From assembly GCA_017472925.1 (NCBI GenBank), contig JAFUNS010000046.1, positions 1-64,000 on the forward strand: a stretch of DNA of 64,000 nucleotides, read 5' to 3'. Positions 18,915 to 26,701 of this stretch are shown here, piece by piece. The notes beneath the pieces were generated by a model. It saw only the letters and a list, made by a program, of their open reading frames with translations. It had not been told where the DNA came from and made no database searches. Position 1 is the first letter of the stretch. Each line of letters opens with the position of its first letter. The position numbers were made by a program, and so were the translations under genes. This DNA is from Bacteroides sp. (lineage in GTDB: Bacteria; Bacteroidota; Bacteroidia; Bacteroidales; Bacteroidaceae).

Positions 18915-19346
18915 ATGTCATTTATAACCGATTTAATTAAAGAAAAGGCTGGCGATATCTTAGGCAATGTATCACTGCCCGACAATTTGAAGGAACAGGT
19001 AGTAGGCGGTGTATCCGACTCTATCTTTGGAAGTATCAAGGAAACCGCTTTGAAAGAAGGCGGTATCGACCAACTGATTGAACTGTTTACAGGCCGTTCA
19101 TCGGCTGCAGCCAGTCCCGTAACCGATTTGGCCGGTAAATTATTCAGCTCAGATATAGCCAAGAAATTAGGCTTGTCACCCGCCATTGTCAGTGCCATCG
19201 TTCCTATGATTCCCAAAGTAATCGAAACATTCACTTCCAGCAAGAAGATTGATGTAAACGATTTGATAGCCGAAGTAACCCAATCGGGCGTAACCGACAA
19301 ATTGAAAGATGTAGCCGGTGGCATATTAGGTGGTTTCTTTAAATAA
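18915..19346 (+). CDS. Conserved hypothetical 143-residue protein
   Basis: No family recognised. The protein is rich in small and hydrophobic residues with regularly spaced glycine-containing helices (KAGDILGNV, GGVSDSIFGSI, GGILGGFFK) and no Cys. It looks soluble and helical, with an amphipathic GGILGGFFK tail. There is no signal peptide or obvious catalytic motif. It lies 19 bases after pepP on the same strand and ends just before repeat copy C, so it is probably the second gene of a short operon. Confidence 0.65.
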   Translation: MSFITDLIKEKAGDILGNVSLPDNLKEQVVGGVSDSIFGSIKETALKEGGIDQLIELFTGRSSAAASPVTDLAGKLFSSDIAKKLGLSPAIVSAIVPMIPKVIETFTSSKKIDVNDLIAEVTQSGVTDKLKDVAGGILGGFFK

Positions 19347-19366
19347 AAGATTCCCATCACATAGTA

Positions 19367-19482
19367 GTGTCATATTATAATTTAGGCACGGATTACACGG
19401 ATTGCACGGATAGAGTAGATGTAAACATACACTAAAAACCGTGTTAATCCGTGCAATCCGTGCCTAAAATTATTATGACACA
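19367..19482. repeat. Palindromic intergenic repeat, family 1, copy C (upstream of Rpn gene)
   Basis: The fullest palindrome of the family. The outer arms reach from GTGTCATATTATAATTTTAGG-like sequence on the left to its near complement ATTATTATGACAC on the right, and the inner arms are the AGGCACGGATTACACGG / CCGTGCAATCCGTGCCT type. Bases 19367-19445 are identical to 20526-20604 (79 bp) in the same orientation, downstream of the Rpn gene. Confidence 0.9.
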
Positions 19483-19522
19483 CCTACTTTTTTAATCAAA
19501 GTTTAATTTCCATATCAGATTA

Positions 19523-19553
19523 TTTGCACATAAAAGAACTTTCCATATCTTTG
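19523..19553 (+). promoter_or_regulatory. Promoter of the Rpn-family gene
   Basis: TTTG at 19523-19526 and TATCTTTG at 19546-19553 with a 19-base spacer: a near-ideal Bacteroidota promoter placed between repeat copy C and the gene. Confidence 0.7.
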
Positions 19554-19563
19554 CAATCGGCAC

Positions 19564-20490
19564 ATGCCACAAATTAAATACAATAAAGCTATGGGACGAT
19601 TTATAAATCCATTTACGGATATGGGCTTCAAGCGCATATTCGGGCAAGAAGCAACGAAAGATTTGCTGATTGATTTTTTGAATGACTTACTGGTCGGTGA
19701 GAAACAGATTAAGGACATCCGATTCTTGGATAAGGAACTTATTCCGGAATTTGAAGGCGATAGAGGAGTTATATACGACATCTATTGTACGACCGAAAAT
19801 GGTGAACATCTGATAGTAGAGATGCAGAACAAGCCTCAGGCGCGTTTTCGTGAGAGAGCTTTGTACTATCTGTCAAACACCGTTGTACGTCAAGGAGCCA
19901 AGGGCACTGAATGGAAGTTCAATTTAAAGGCTGTATATGGTATCTTCTTCATGAACTTCAATTTAAAGGATGCCTCTCCTAAGTTAAAGCGCAACATCAT
20001 GTTGCAAGACACCGAAACGCACGAAACCTTTTCAGACAAGTTGCGTTTCATCTTTATTGAGCTTCCGTGCTTCAAGAAGCAGGAAGAAGAGTGCGAGACA
20101 GATTTTGAACGTTGGATTTATGTATTGAAGAATATGGAAATACTGGAGAGAATGCCTTTCAAGGCCCGCAAGGCCGCTTTTGAAAAATTGGAGAAGATAA
20201 CGGATATCGCTGCCCTCTCCAAAGAGGATCGTATGAAGTATGACGAGAGCATCAAAGTCTATCGGGATTATTTGGTAACCATCGAAGGAGCCGTAGAAGA
20301 AGGGTTGGCTAAAGGTTTTGAGAAAGGAATGGCACAAGGAATCGCGCAAGGAATCGAGAAAGGAATTGAAAAAGGACGAACTGAAGGATTCATAGAAGCA
20401 GCCCGTAACATGAAGTCACTGGGAATTTCAACGGAACTAATCATAAAAGCAACCGGACTTACCGCAGAAGAAATAGAAAATATAGATTAA
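19564..20490 (+). CDS. Rpn-family recombination-promoting nuclease / PD-(D/E)XK transposase-like protein
   Basis: 308 residues, or 299 if the internal ATG at 19591 (MGRFINPFTD) is used, which is the usual start of this family. The N-terminal half carries the PD-(D/E)XK nuclease pattern: FKRIFG, an Asp in VIYDIYC, and V-E-M-Q-N-K (Glu-x-Gln-x-Lys) in the LIVEMQNK strand, followed by RFRERALYY. The C-terminal part is helical and ends in short repeats of G-x-x-K-G (KGFEKGMAQG, GIEKGIEKG, KGRTEG) before a terminal helix, as in many Rpn proteins. E. coli RpnA-like proteins cut DNA and raise RecA-independent recombination. The gene lies between two family-1 repeats identical over 79 bp, a composite layout discussed in the findings. 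Confidence 0.85.
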   Translation: MPQIKYNKAMGRFINPFTDMGFKRIFGQEATKDLLIDFLNDLLVGEKQIKDIRFLDKELIPEFEGDRGVIYDIYCTTENGEHLIVEMQNKPQARFRERALYYLSNTVVRQGAKGTEWKFNLKAVYGIFFMNFNLKDASPKLKRNIMLQDTETHETFSDKLRFIFIELPCFKKQEEECETDFERWIYVLKNMEILERMPFKARKAAFEKLEKITDIAALSKEDRMKYDESIKVYRDYLVTIEGAVEEGLAKGFEKGMAQGIAQGIEKGIEKGRTEGFIEAARNMKSLGISTELIIKATGLTAEEIENID

Positions 20491-20525
20491 TATACCTCTT
20501 CATATTAAAGAATTTAAAAGTGTGC

Positions 20526-20655
20526 GTGTCATATTATAATTTAGGCACGGATTACACGGATTGCACGGATAGAGTAGATGTAAACATACACTAAAAACCG
20601 TGTTTATCCGTGTAATCCGTGCCTAAAAAATAGTGGATGCGCATTTCGACACATA
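20526..20655. repeat. Palindromic intergenic repeat, family 1, copy D (downstream of Rpn gene)
   Basis: The left 79 bp (20526-20604) are identical to copy C. The right end differs: after CCGTGCCTAAAA it continues with the ATAGTGGATGCGCATTTCGACAC module found after copies B and E, not with the palindromic partner found in copy C. It therefore looks like a chimera of two subtypes. Confidence 0.88.
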
Positions 20656-20697
20656 GATTAACTACTTACCTCTTCATATTAATAAAGAACTTAAAAA

Positions 20698-20752
20698 ATC
20701 CGTACCTAAAAAAATAGTGGATGCGCATTTTGACGCACCCACTATTTTTAAT
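20698..20752. terminator. Bidirectional terminator with a partial family-1 right end
   Basis: A truncated right end (ATCCGTACCTAAAA) followed by the stem TAGTGGATGCG / CGCACCCACTA with loop CATTTTGA. TTTTT follows on the plus strand and seven T follow on the minus strand, so it can terminate the minus-strand lipoprotein gene ending at 20772. Its sequence repeats the tail of copy D some 84 bases away. Confidence 0.75.
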
Positions 20753-20771
20753 TAAAGTATGAGGAAGAAAA

Positions 20772-23021
20772 TTAGAACTGCATATTGAGGGTGATGGTAG
20801 CCTTGTATTGCTTACCGTCCTTGGTGTAAATCAAGGTTGGCTTCACGGAATAAGTCGTACCTTCCTTACAATGTGTAGGATATTGTCCGTAAGTAATGGT
20901 CAAGCCACTAAATTCCACATAAATGTAACCATTATCACCCCAAGCGGAGTTGTTACCATTGGCATCACACCAGAAACCACCATTGGCAGTATTCGAATAG
21001 CTATAAGATCCATCGGTTTGAGCCAATCCCCAAACAATCTTTCCTTCTGTAGGCTGTGCGCCAACAGCTTGAATCAACGCTTCTATTTCAGAAGGATTCA
21101 TTACGAATGCCTGAGCCAATTCCTTGCTTGTACCCAAGTTTACAGTACCACAAATATAATCTGTTGTAGAAACTTTGCAATCTAAATCTTTAGTTAATGT
21201 GATGTCTGTAGGCTCTTTGGTTTCATCAATGTTGAAGTTACCCAACAAGTCTGTACCTGTAAACTTCACACGATAAGGCCATTGGTCATCATCCTTACAA
21301 TCATCGTCCCATTCCTGCTGACGATATTCTGTAGGAGCACCCAATACTACCAAGAATAAACGTTCGGTATTGGCCGGTACTTCGAATGAAGCGTTGCTTG
21401 TACCTACCGAAGCACTGTTCATTTCACCATATACACGTGTACCGTCTTTCTTCATGGCAACAAAACCATACTTCCAACCTTCCTTACCGGCACCTATCTT
21501 GTTATAAGTACCTTGGCTTACCGACTTGCTTACCAAATCACCGTCCAAATAAGTACCTGTATCACCCGCAGGAAGTGCTGAGCCTACTGCCAAGCCTTCG
21601 AAAGTTACCGAAACCTTATTGTCACCTTCAGGTAAATTCAACGGAATTACATTGAAACCGGTAGTGGCCGGACAACTCATATACGATACTTGATAAGCAC
21701 CGTCTTCTACCTTAAAGAGTGTGGTATTGAGCAAACCTTGTGCACCACCTGCATATTCACGCACTCCATCAATATCAAAAGTAGCCATACGTGCAGCATA
21801 GTCATACAATTCGGCTTTAGTCTTTTCCCAATCACCTCCATTATAAACCTTGGTATAAGTTTTGATGGCATCTTCGGGGAATACCGATTGTCTCCAGATT
21901 TCACCATAAGCTTCCACACCATGCTTTTCTACCCAGTAACTCTGCAACCAGTAGCTGGCATAGCGCATCCATTCATGGTGGAAGTGACGTTGATATTGGT
22001 TCTTGAACACATCAATATCATAGCCGAACTGCTGTTCCGGATAATCCTGGAACGACTGCCATTGAGCGCATTGTTCCCAATAAGCGCAACCGCCTTCACC
22101 GTTGGGGCCGAAGCCGTAGCGGAAACCACTCTTCAAGTCATCTTTTCCTCCTTGATACAACTTGTCACAATATACTTGGTATTGGAAGGAGTGACCGATT
22201 TCGTGGGCAATCACTGATCCTACCGGCTGACAAGTACTCGGGTTCACCCAAAGTGCACCGATGGTATTGTCGTAACCACTACCTGTAGCAAGCCATTCAC
22301 TGCTGTAGAACAAGAAAATCTCCATCTTGTATTTATCCAAATAAGATTTTCCTTTACCCAATTCGGCCATTTTCAATGTTTCGATGTTGGTTTTAAAGAA
22401 CTGTTCAGCCTTCACCAACAAATCATCGATGTCAACCTGCATGTTTACTCCATTCAATGGTTCAGCCTTGCTGGGGTCATCACCGAATCCGGCTTCCCAG
22501 AACACCACAAAGTGTTCGCTTTGCTTGCTGCGATACCAAGAGAATCTAGAATCGTTACGGAAGAAGTTCAAGTTAGCATATTCACTTGGTTTCCAGAACT
22601 TGTCGAGGTCTTTAACTTCCGACGGTTCCATTTCTTCTACTGTTGTGCCCGCTTGTGTTACGGTAATTTCTTTCTTTACCTTTTGACAAGTTACAACAAT
22701 AACAGCTGTACGAGCTTCTTTCGACTTGTTCTCGTTGACTTCAAAACCCAATTTTTCGCTGCCTCCCACACCTTCGGCCTTTACCAAAGTCAGCCAATTG
22801 TTTGATTCCTGCAACGTAGCCTTCCAAGCCGCACGTGCATTAATGGATACCGACTGATAATGATAATCCGCATCAAAGGACCAGGCAAGATCTGTATCGG
22901 CAATATTTATCAGACTGACCTCATCTATTTCTCCTCCATCATCGTCACCACTACAAGCAGCAAAACCCAATGGAAGGAGCATAGCAAGCATCCAAATCCA
23001 AATGTTCTTCAATTTTTTCAT
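20772..23021 (-). CDS. Secreted HExxH zinc-peptidase-like lipoprotein with BACON and DUF4859-like domains
   Basis: 749 residues. Lipoprotein signal MKKLKNIWIWMLAMLLPLGFAAC with lipobox FAAC. Domains: a BACON-like Ig domain (about 35-130, with the NNWLTL and ITVTQAG strands), a peptidase-like domain (about 140-460) resembling DUF6055, a beta domain, and a C-terminal DUF4859-like module (about 620-749, GGFWCDANGNNSAWGDNG). The metal site is I-A-H-E-I-G-H (His273, Glu274, His277), with a candidate third ligand Glu316 in Y-W-E-Q-C-A-Q-W. Last gene of the minus-strand susC-susD-DUF4859 locus, 76 bases after the previous gene with a hairpin between. A shorter paralogue is at 54770. Peptidase activity is inferred from the motif. 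Confidence 0.7.
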   Translation of the reverse strand: MKKLKNIWIWMLAMLLPLGFAACSGDDDGGEIDEVSLINIADTDLAWSFDADYHYQSVSINARAAWKATLQESNNWLTLVKAEGVGGSEKLGFEVNENKSKEARTAVIVVTCQKVKKEITVTQAGTTVEEMEPSEVKDLDKFWKPSEYANLNFFRNDSRFSWYRSKQSEHFVVFWEAGFGDDPSKAEPLNGVNMQVDIDDLLVKAEQFFKTNIETLKMAELGKGKSYLDKYKMEIFLFYSSEWLATGSGYDNTIGALWVNPSTCQPVGSVIAHEIGHSFQYQVYCDKLYQGGKDDLKSGFRYGFGPNGEGGCAYWEQCAQWQSFQDYPEQQFGYDIDVFKNQYQRHFHHEWMRYASYWLQSYWVEKHGVEAYGEIWRQSVFPEDAIKTYTKVYNGGDWEKTKAELYDYAARMATFDIDGVREYAGGAQGLLNTTLFKVEDGAYQVSYMSCPATTGFNVIPLNLPEGDNKVSVTFEGLAVGSALPAGDTGTYLDGDLVSKSVSQGTYNKIGAGKEGWKYGFVAMKKDGTRVYGEMNSASVGTSNASFEVPANTERLFLVVLGAPTEYRQQEWDDDCKDDDQWPYRVKFTGTDLLGNFNIDETKEPTDITLTKDLDCKVSTTDYICGTVNLGTSKELAQAFVMNPSEIEALIQAVGAQPTEGKIVWGLAQTDGSYSYSNTANGGFWCDANGNNSAWGDNGYIYVEFSGLTITYGQYPTHCKEGTTYSVKPTLIYTKDGKQYKATITLNMQF

Positions 23022-23034
23022 GTCTATTAGCTTT

Positions 23035-23072
23035 AAAAAAAAACCGCCGCCATAAGGACTGGCTGGCGGTCT
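23035..23072 (-). terminator. Terminator or attenuator between the DUF4859 lipoprotein and peptidase genes
   Basis: On the minus strand CCGCCA-(11 bases)-TGGCGG is followed by CGG and nine T. It lies inside the apparent operon, so it should reduce but need not abolish transcription of the peptidase gene downstream. Confidence 0.7.
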
Positions 23073-23097
23073 TTTCTATATTTACAAACGTCAATAA

Positions 23098-24960
23098 TTA
23101 CTTGATTGTAATAGTGAAGTTAAACATCACCATCTTGTTGTTTGCTGACCACAAACCTAACTTACAAGCATAAGTTTCACCGGCAGTAAGTTTACCTGGC
23201 ATCTGACCTACATTGATATTCTTTTCACCGTCAAATTCAGCAAAGAATACGGTTTCACCATAGCTACCGATTGTACCGTCTGCATTAAACCAGAAACCAT
23301 TGTTTGCAGTATAAGCATAAGTATAACCACTTGGATCGTTGGCATCAATACCAAATACAGTTGCATCAGCAAGGCTTTCAATACCCAATGCTTCACATAC
23401 TTCTGCTACATTGATTTCATAAGCATCACCTGCATAATCTTCTGCAGAAGCTGCAAATGAAACAGCGACATCATAAGTCTTCACAGTTTCACCTTGAATT
23501 ACAATAGGTTCAATGATGTTCAAAGTTACATCCAAATAAAGTACCTTTTCACCAGCCTTGAAACCGATGTGCATAGTCTTAGAATCACCAGATTGTAATG
23601 TACCCATTGTACCTACATAAATAGTATAGTCATCTTCCGGCCATTCTTCACTACCCCAATAATATTCAAAGAAATAAGCTGCATCAGGCCATGTACCAAT
23701 AGTTCCATCCAAATTATACCACCAACCAGAGTTTGAAGTATAATTGCCTTCTGTCAAAGTACCGTCAGCATTTACATTTACCAAAGTAGCTTCCTTCATA
23801 GAAGTAATACCCAATGCTGTCATTACTGCATTATGATCAAATGTCAAAGTACCGGCAGTTTCTGACGGACGCATTTCAGTTTGAATAGCAATCTTATTAA
23901 CTGTAATATTAAGGTTGAACATTACAATCTTACCGTTTGCCATGAAACCAATCTGACCCGGATAATTGTCAAAGAATTGAGCTACACCAGGCATAGTACC
24001 TACATAAAGAGTATAACCGTCTTCCGGATAGTCTTCACTTGCACCGTAATATTCAATAAAGAACGGAGCTTCACCATACTGACCTACAGTACCATCTGCA
24101 TTATACCAATAACCTGCACCAGCTGTATACATATCAGTATAAGTACCATCAGCCTTCTTGGCAATTACTTTCGCATCCTTCATAGAAGTGATACCCAATG
24201 CAGCCATTACTTCTTCCTGATTGAATGTAACAGGAACTGAGAGGAATGCAGAAGCATCAGTCTTCGCATTTACAGCAATTTCCTTAGTATCAACAATTGT
24301 ACCTTCAATAGCAGCAGGATTATTGATATGGAAATTAATCTTCAACGCAACTCTTGTATCTTGGAACTTAACAGCTTCGAGTACAGTTACTGTTGCTGGT
24401 TCTGTAAAGTAACCCGGCATTTGACCTACAGCGAAATAACCTGCAATCGGTTCATCGTTTTCATCCCATTCACATTGGAATTCGGTGTAAACAGCTGAAT
24501 TATCACCCCAGTTAGTCACTTCACCGCTTGCCTTCCACCAGTGACCCCAACTTGAGCCAGATGTTGCAGCACCCATGTTATCTTGACGAGTTGTCCATTC
24601 AATACCATAGAATGTTACCTTAGCAGCATCAGCATTGGTATAACCCCAATATTCAGCAGCCTTATGAATCAATCCCATTTCAGAACAGCCCAAATCCTTG
24701 GCAATACCTGCTAGGTCTATTTCCAACTTTTGGCCTTCATAACCGGTACTACCTACCAACAATTCTACATCATATTCGTAAACGAATTCAGCAGGAATTA
24801 CATTTTTCAATGAATCTTTAACACGTTGTTGGCGTTCCAATTCAGCTATTTCATCGTCTGTCAATACGTGAATAGAGCTGAAATCCTCATTGTCGCCACA
24901 ACTGGTCAAGCCACCCAAAACGGTGACAGCCATAAATAAATATAGAAATATTTTTTTCAT
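23098..24960 (-). CDS. Surface lipoprotein made of DUF4859-like repeats (candidate surface glycan-binding protein)
   Basis: 620 residues with lipoprotein signal MKKIFLYLFMAVTVLGGLTSC (lipobox LTSC). After a short linker it contains four diverged repeats, each built on the theme G-x-W-[YFW]-N-x-D-G-T-[IV]-G-x-[WY]: GHWWKASGEVTNWG, GYWYNADGTVGQYG, GWWYNLDGTIGTW and GFWFNADGTIGSYG. Each is followed by an acidic aromatic strand (for example FFIEYYGASED) and a VGxMPG/VGTMG turn. The pattern is that of DUF4859. It lies 34 bases after susD, the slot normally held by SusE/SusF-type surface glycan-binding proteins, so it probably binds the ligand of this locus. The same module ends the neighbouring peptidase. 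Binding is inferred from position and aromatic repeats. Confidence 0.7.
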   Translation of the reverse strand: MKKIFLYLFMAVTVLGGLTSCGDNEDFSSIHVLTDDEIAELERQQRVKDSLKNVIPAEFVYEYDVELLVGSTGYEGQKLEIDLAGIAKDLGCSEMGLIHKAAEYWGYTNADAAKVTFYGIEWTTRQDNMGAATSGSSWGHWWKASGEVTNWGDNSAVYTEFQCEWDENDEPIAGYFAVGQMPGYFTEPATVTVLEAVKFQDTRVALKINFHINNPAAIEGTIVDTKEIAVNAKTDASAFLSVPVTFNQEEVMAALGITSMKDAKVIAKKADGTYTDMYTAGAGYWYNADGTVGQYGEAPFFIEYYGASEDYPEDGYTLYVGTMPGVAQFFDNYPGQIGFMANGKIVMFNLNITVNKIAIQTEMRPSETAGTLTFDHNAVMTALGITSMKEATLVNVNADGTLTEGNYTSNSGWWYNLDGTIGTWPDAAYFFEYYWGSEEWPEDDYTIYVGTMGTLQSGDSKTMHIGFKAGEKVLYLDVTLNIIEPIVIQGETVKTYDVAVSFAASAEDYAGDAYEINVAEVCEALGIESLADATVFGIDANDPSGYTYAYTANNGFWFNADGTIGSYGETVFFAEFDGEKNINVGQMPGKLTAGETYACKLGLWSANNKMVMFNFTITIK

Positions 24961-24994
24961 AATTGTTTCTCTTGATTAAAAGTTATCACTTGCA

Positions 24995-26686
24995 TTAATA
25001 ACCCGGATTCTGAACTAATTCTGAGTTAGTTTGCATAGCCGATGCTGGAATACAGTACCAATCGTAAGTTGTTGAAGAAGTAGCTTCTTTACAGAACCAG
25101 CTCTTACCATTCCATACACTACGACCGTCTGCCAGTTGGAAACGACGGAGGTCTTGACGACGGTGAAGTTCACAACAGAATTCCCAACCAAGATCATCCA
25201 ACAAACCACCTAAGATGATATCATCACCACCTTCATATTTCTTGTTCCAGTTACCCCAATCGCTATAACCTTCACTTGTACATTCTTCGATACCATATGC
25301 ATAAACACTACCACCTTCCAAATCAGCTACTGTACGCTTAGCCTTTGAAGTAGTTGTAAAAGAACGTTCACGAATTTGTGTAATCAATTCTGCAGCAGTT
25401 TCCTTATCACGTCCCAAACGCAACAAACATTCTGCCTTGATGAACAAAGCATCGGCATAACGGAATACAGGGAAGTCATTGGCAGTAGTACCATCGTCAG
25501 TACCACCTACAATTTCATACTTGTGCAAACGGGCACCTTCTTGTTGATAACAACCTGGGTTGTCAATAGAGTGACAAGCAATGCTGAAGTTCAAATAACC
25601 ATCACCATCAAAGTCATCGGCAGCGAATGGAATCGGGTCACCAGCATTTGGAGTCCAAGTACCGTCAGAATTCTTCACACCATAATGTTGCAAACCAAAT
25701 GCCCAAGTATCAGTCTTACGCAAGTCTGCGTCATCATAAGAGTTCACCCATTGTGGAATACCGCAAGAACCGTTATAACCGGCTGCAGTAGATCCGTAGG
25801 CTTCCATACCTGTTTGTGGGAAACAGTAGCTCTGCAAACCAAATTGAACAGTGTGAGTACGGTCACCAGGGATAGCAAAGATAATTTCCGGACAGCTTTC
25901 AATGTCTTCACGGAAATTGTCCAAATACTTAGGAGCCAATGAATACAAACCTCCGTCAATAATTTCTTGTACTTCCTTCAAAGCAGCTTCAAAACCATCG
26001 TTACCGGTAGTACCCAAATAAGCGTTCTTATTCAAATACAACTTTGCCAATGCCATATTAGCAGCAGCCTTGTTAGCCCAACCAAATGCATTGCTTTCAC
26101 CGATATTTGCTTTTACATATTGGAATTCTTCAATCAAGAAATCGTATACTGCCTGCAAACCTACTTGCTTAGGCAAATAACCAGGTTCCACATTTTGAGT
26201 TGTCTGCAAAGGTACATTACCGAACATATCAAACAAATGATAGTAGAACATACCACGGAAGAAACGAGCCTGAGCCTGAGTAGCTGTATCTTCTTCTGTA
26301 CAGTTGTCGAGCACCAAGTTAGCGTATGAAATACCACGGTAAGCGATATCCCAAGGATTCTGAATCTGGCCTACTTCTGTACCCCAGTTGTGCTTGTGGA
26401 GGTTGATGTAAGCATCACCCCAACCCACACCCGGACGAGCAGGTACCATGTATTGGTCGGTAGATTCTTCCAACAAGTGGAACATACCAAACCAGTCTTC
26501 TACCAAATAACGGTATTGTGCAACCGAAGCACCCAAAACCAGTGCCAAGTCGGTTTCATTGTTCAAGTCAACGTTTGTATCGTTGAGCTGATCGTAAAGA
26601 GTCTCATCCAAGTTGGTACAAGCGCCGAACGCCAAAGTGCAACAAGACACAAGACCCATGATTGTATTTCTAACTATTTTTTTCAT
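24995..26686 (-). CDS. SusD/RagB family outer-membrane lipoprotein (locus 1)
   Basis: 563 residues. Lipoprotein signal ending SCCTLAFGAC, then the SusD pattern: TPR-type helices interrupted by loops, RGISYANLVLDNC, the ARFFRGMFYYHLFDMFGNVPL segment and the C-terminal N-P-G-Y ending (ELVQNPGY). It forms the lid of the SusC transporter and helps capture glycan at the surface. It begins 15 bases after susC and is followed by the DUF4859 lipoprotein. Confidence 0.95.
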   Translation of the reverse strand: MKKIVRNTIMGLVSCCTLAFGACTNLDETLYDQLNDTNVDLNNETDLALVLGASVAQYRYLVEDWFGMFHLLEESTDQYMVPARPGVGWGDAYINLHKHNWGTEVGQIQNPWDIAYRGISYANLVLDNCTEEDTATQAQARFFRGMFYYHLFDMFGNVPLQTTQNVEPGYLPKQVGLQAVYDFLIEEFQYVKANIGESNAFGWANKAAANMALAKLYLNKNAYLGTTGNDGFEAALKEVQEIIDGGLYSLAPKYLDNFREDIESCPEIIFAIPGDRTHTVQFGLQSYCFPQTGMEAYGSTAAGYNGSCGIPQWVNSYDDADLRKTDTWAFGLQHYGVKNSDGTWTPNAGDPIPFAADDFDGDGYLNFSIACHSIDNPGCYQQEGARLHKYEIVGGTDDGTTANDFPVFRYADALFIKAECLLRLGRDKETAAELITQIRERSFTTTSKAKRTVADLEGGSVYAYGIEECTSEGYSDWGNWNKKYEGGDDIILGGLLDDLGWEFCCELHRRQDLRRFQLADGRSVWNGKSWFCKEATSSTTYDWYCIPASAMQTNSELVQNPGY

Positions 26687-26701
26687 AAGGCATTCAATGG
26701 A

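Noticed and set aside
19564-20490. Calling the Rpn gene plus repeats a classical insertion sequence
   Set aside because: No DDE or HUH transposase motif, no terminal inverted repeats or clear target duplication; the flanks are palindromes in direct orientation.
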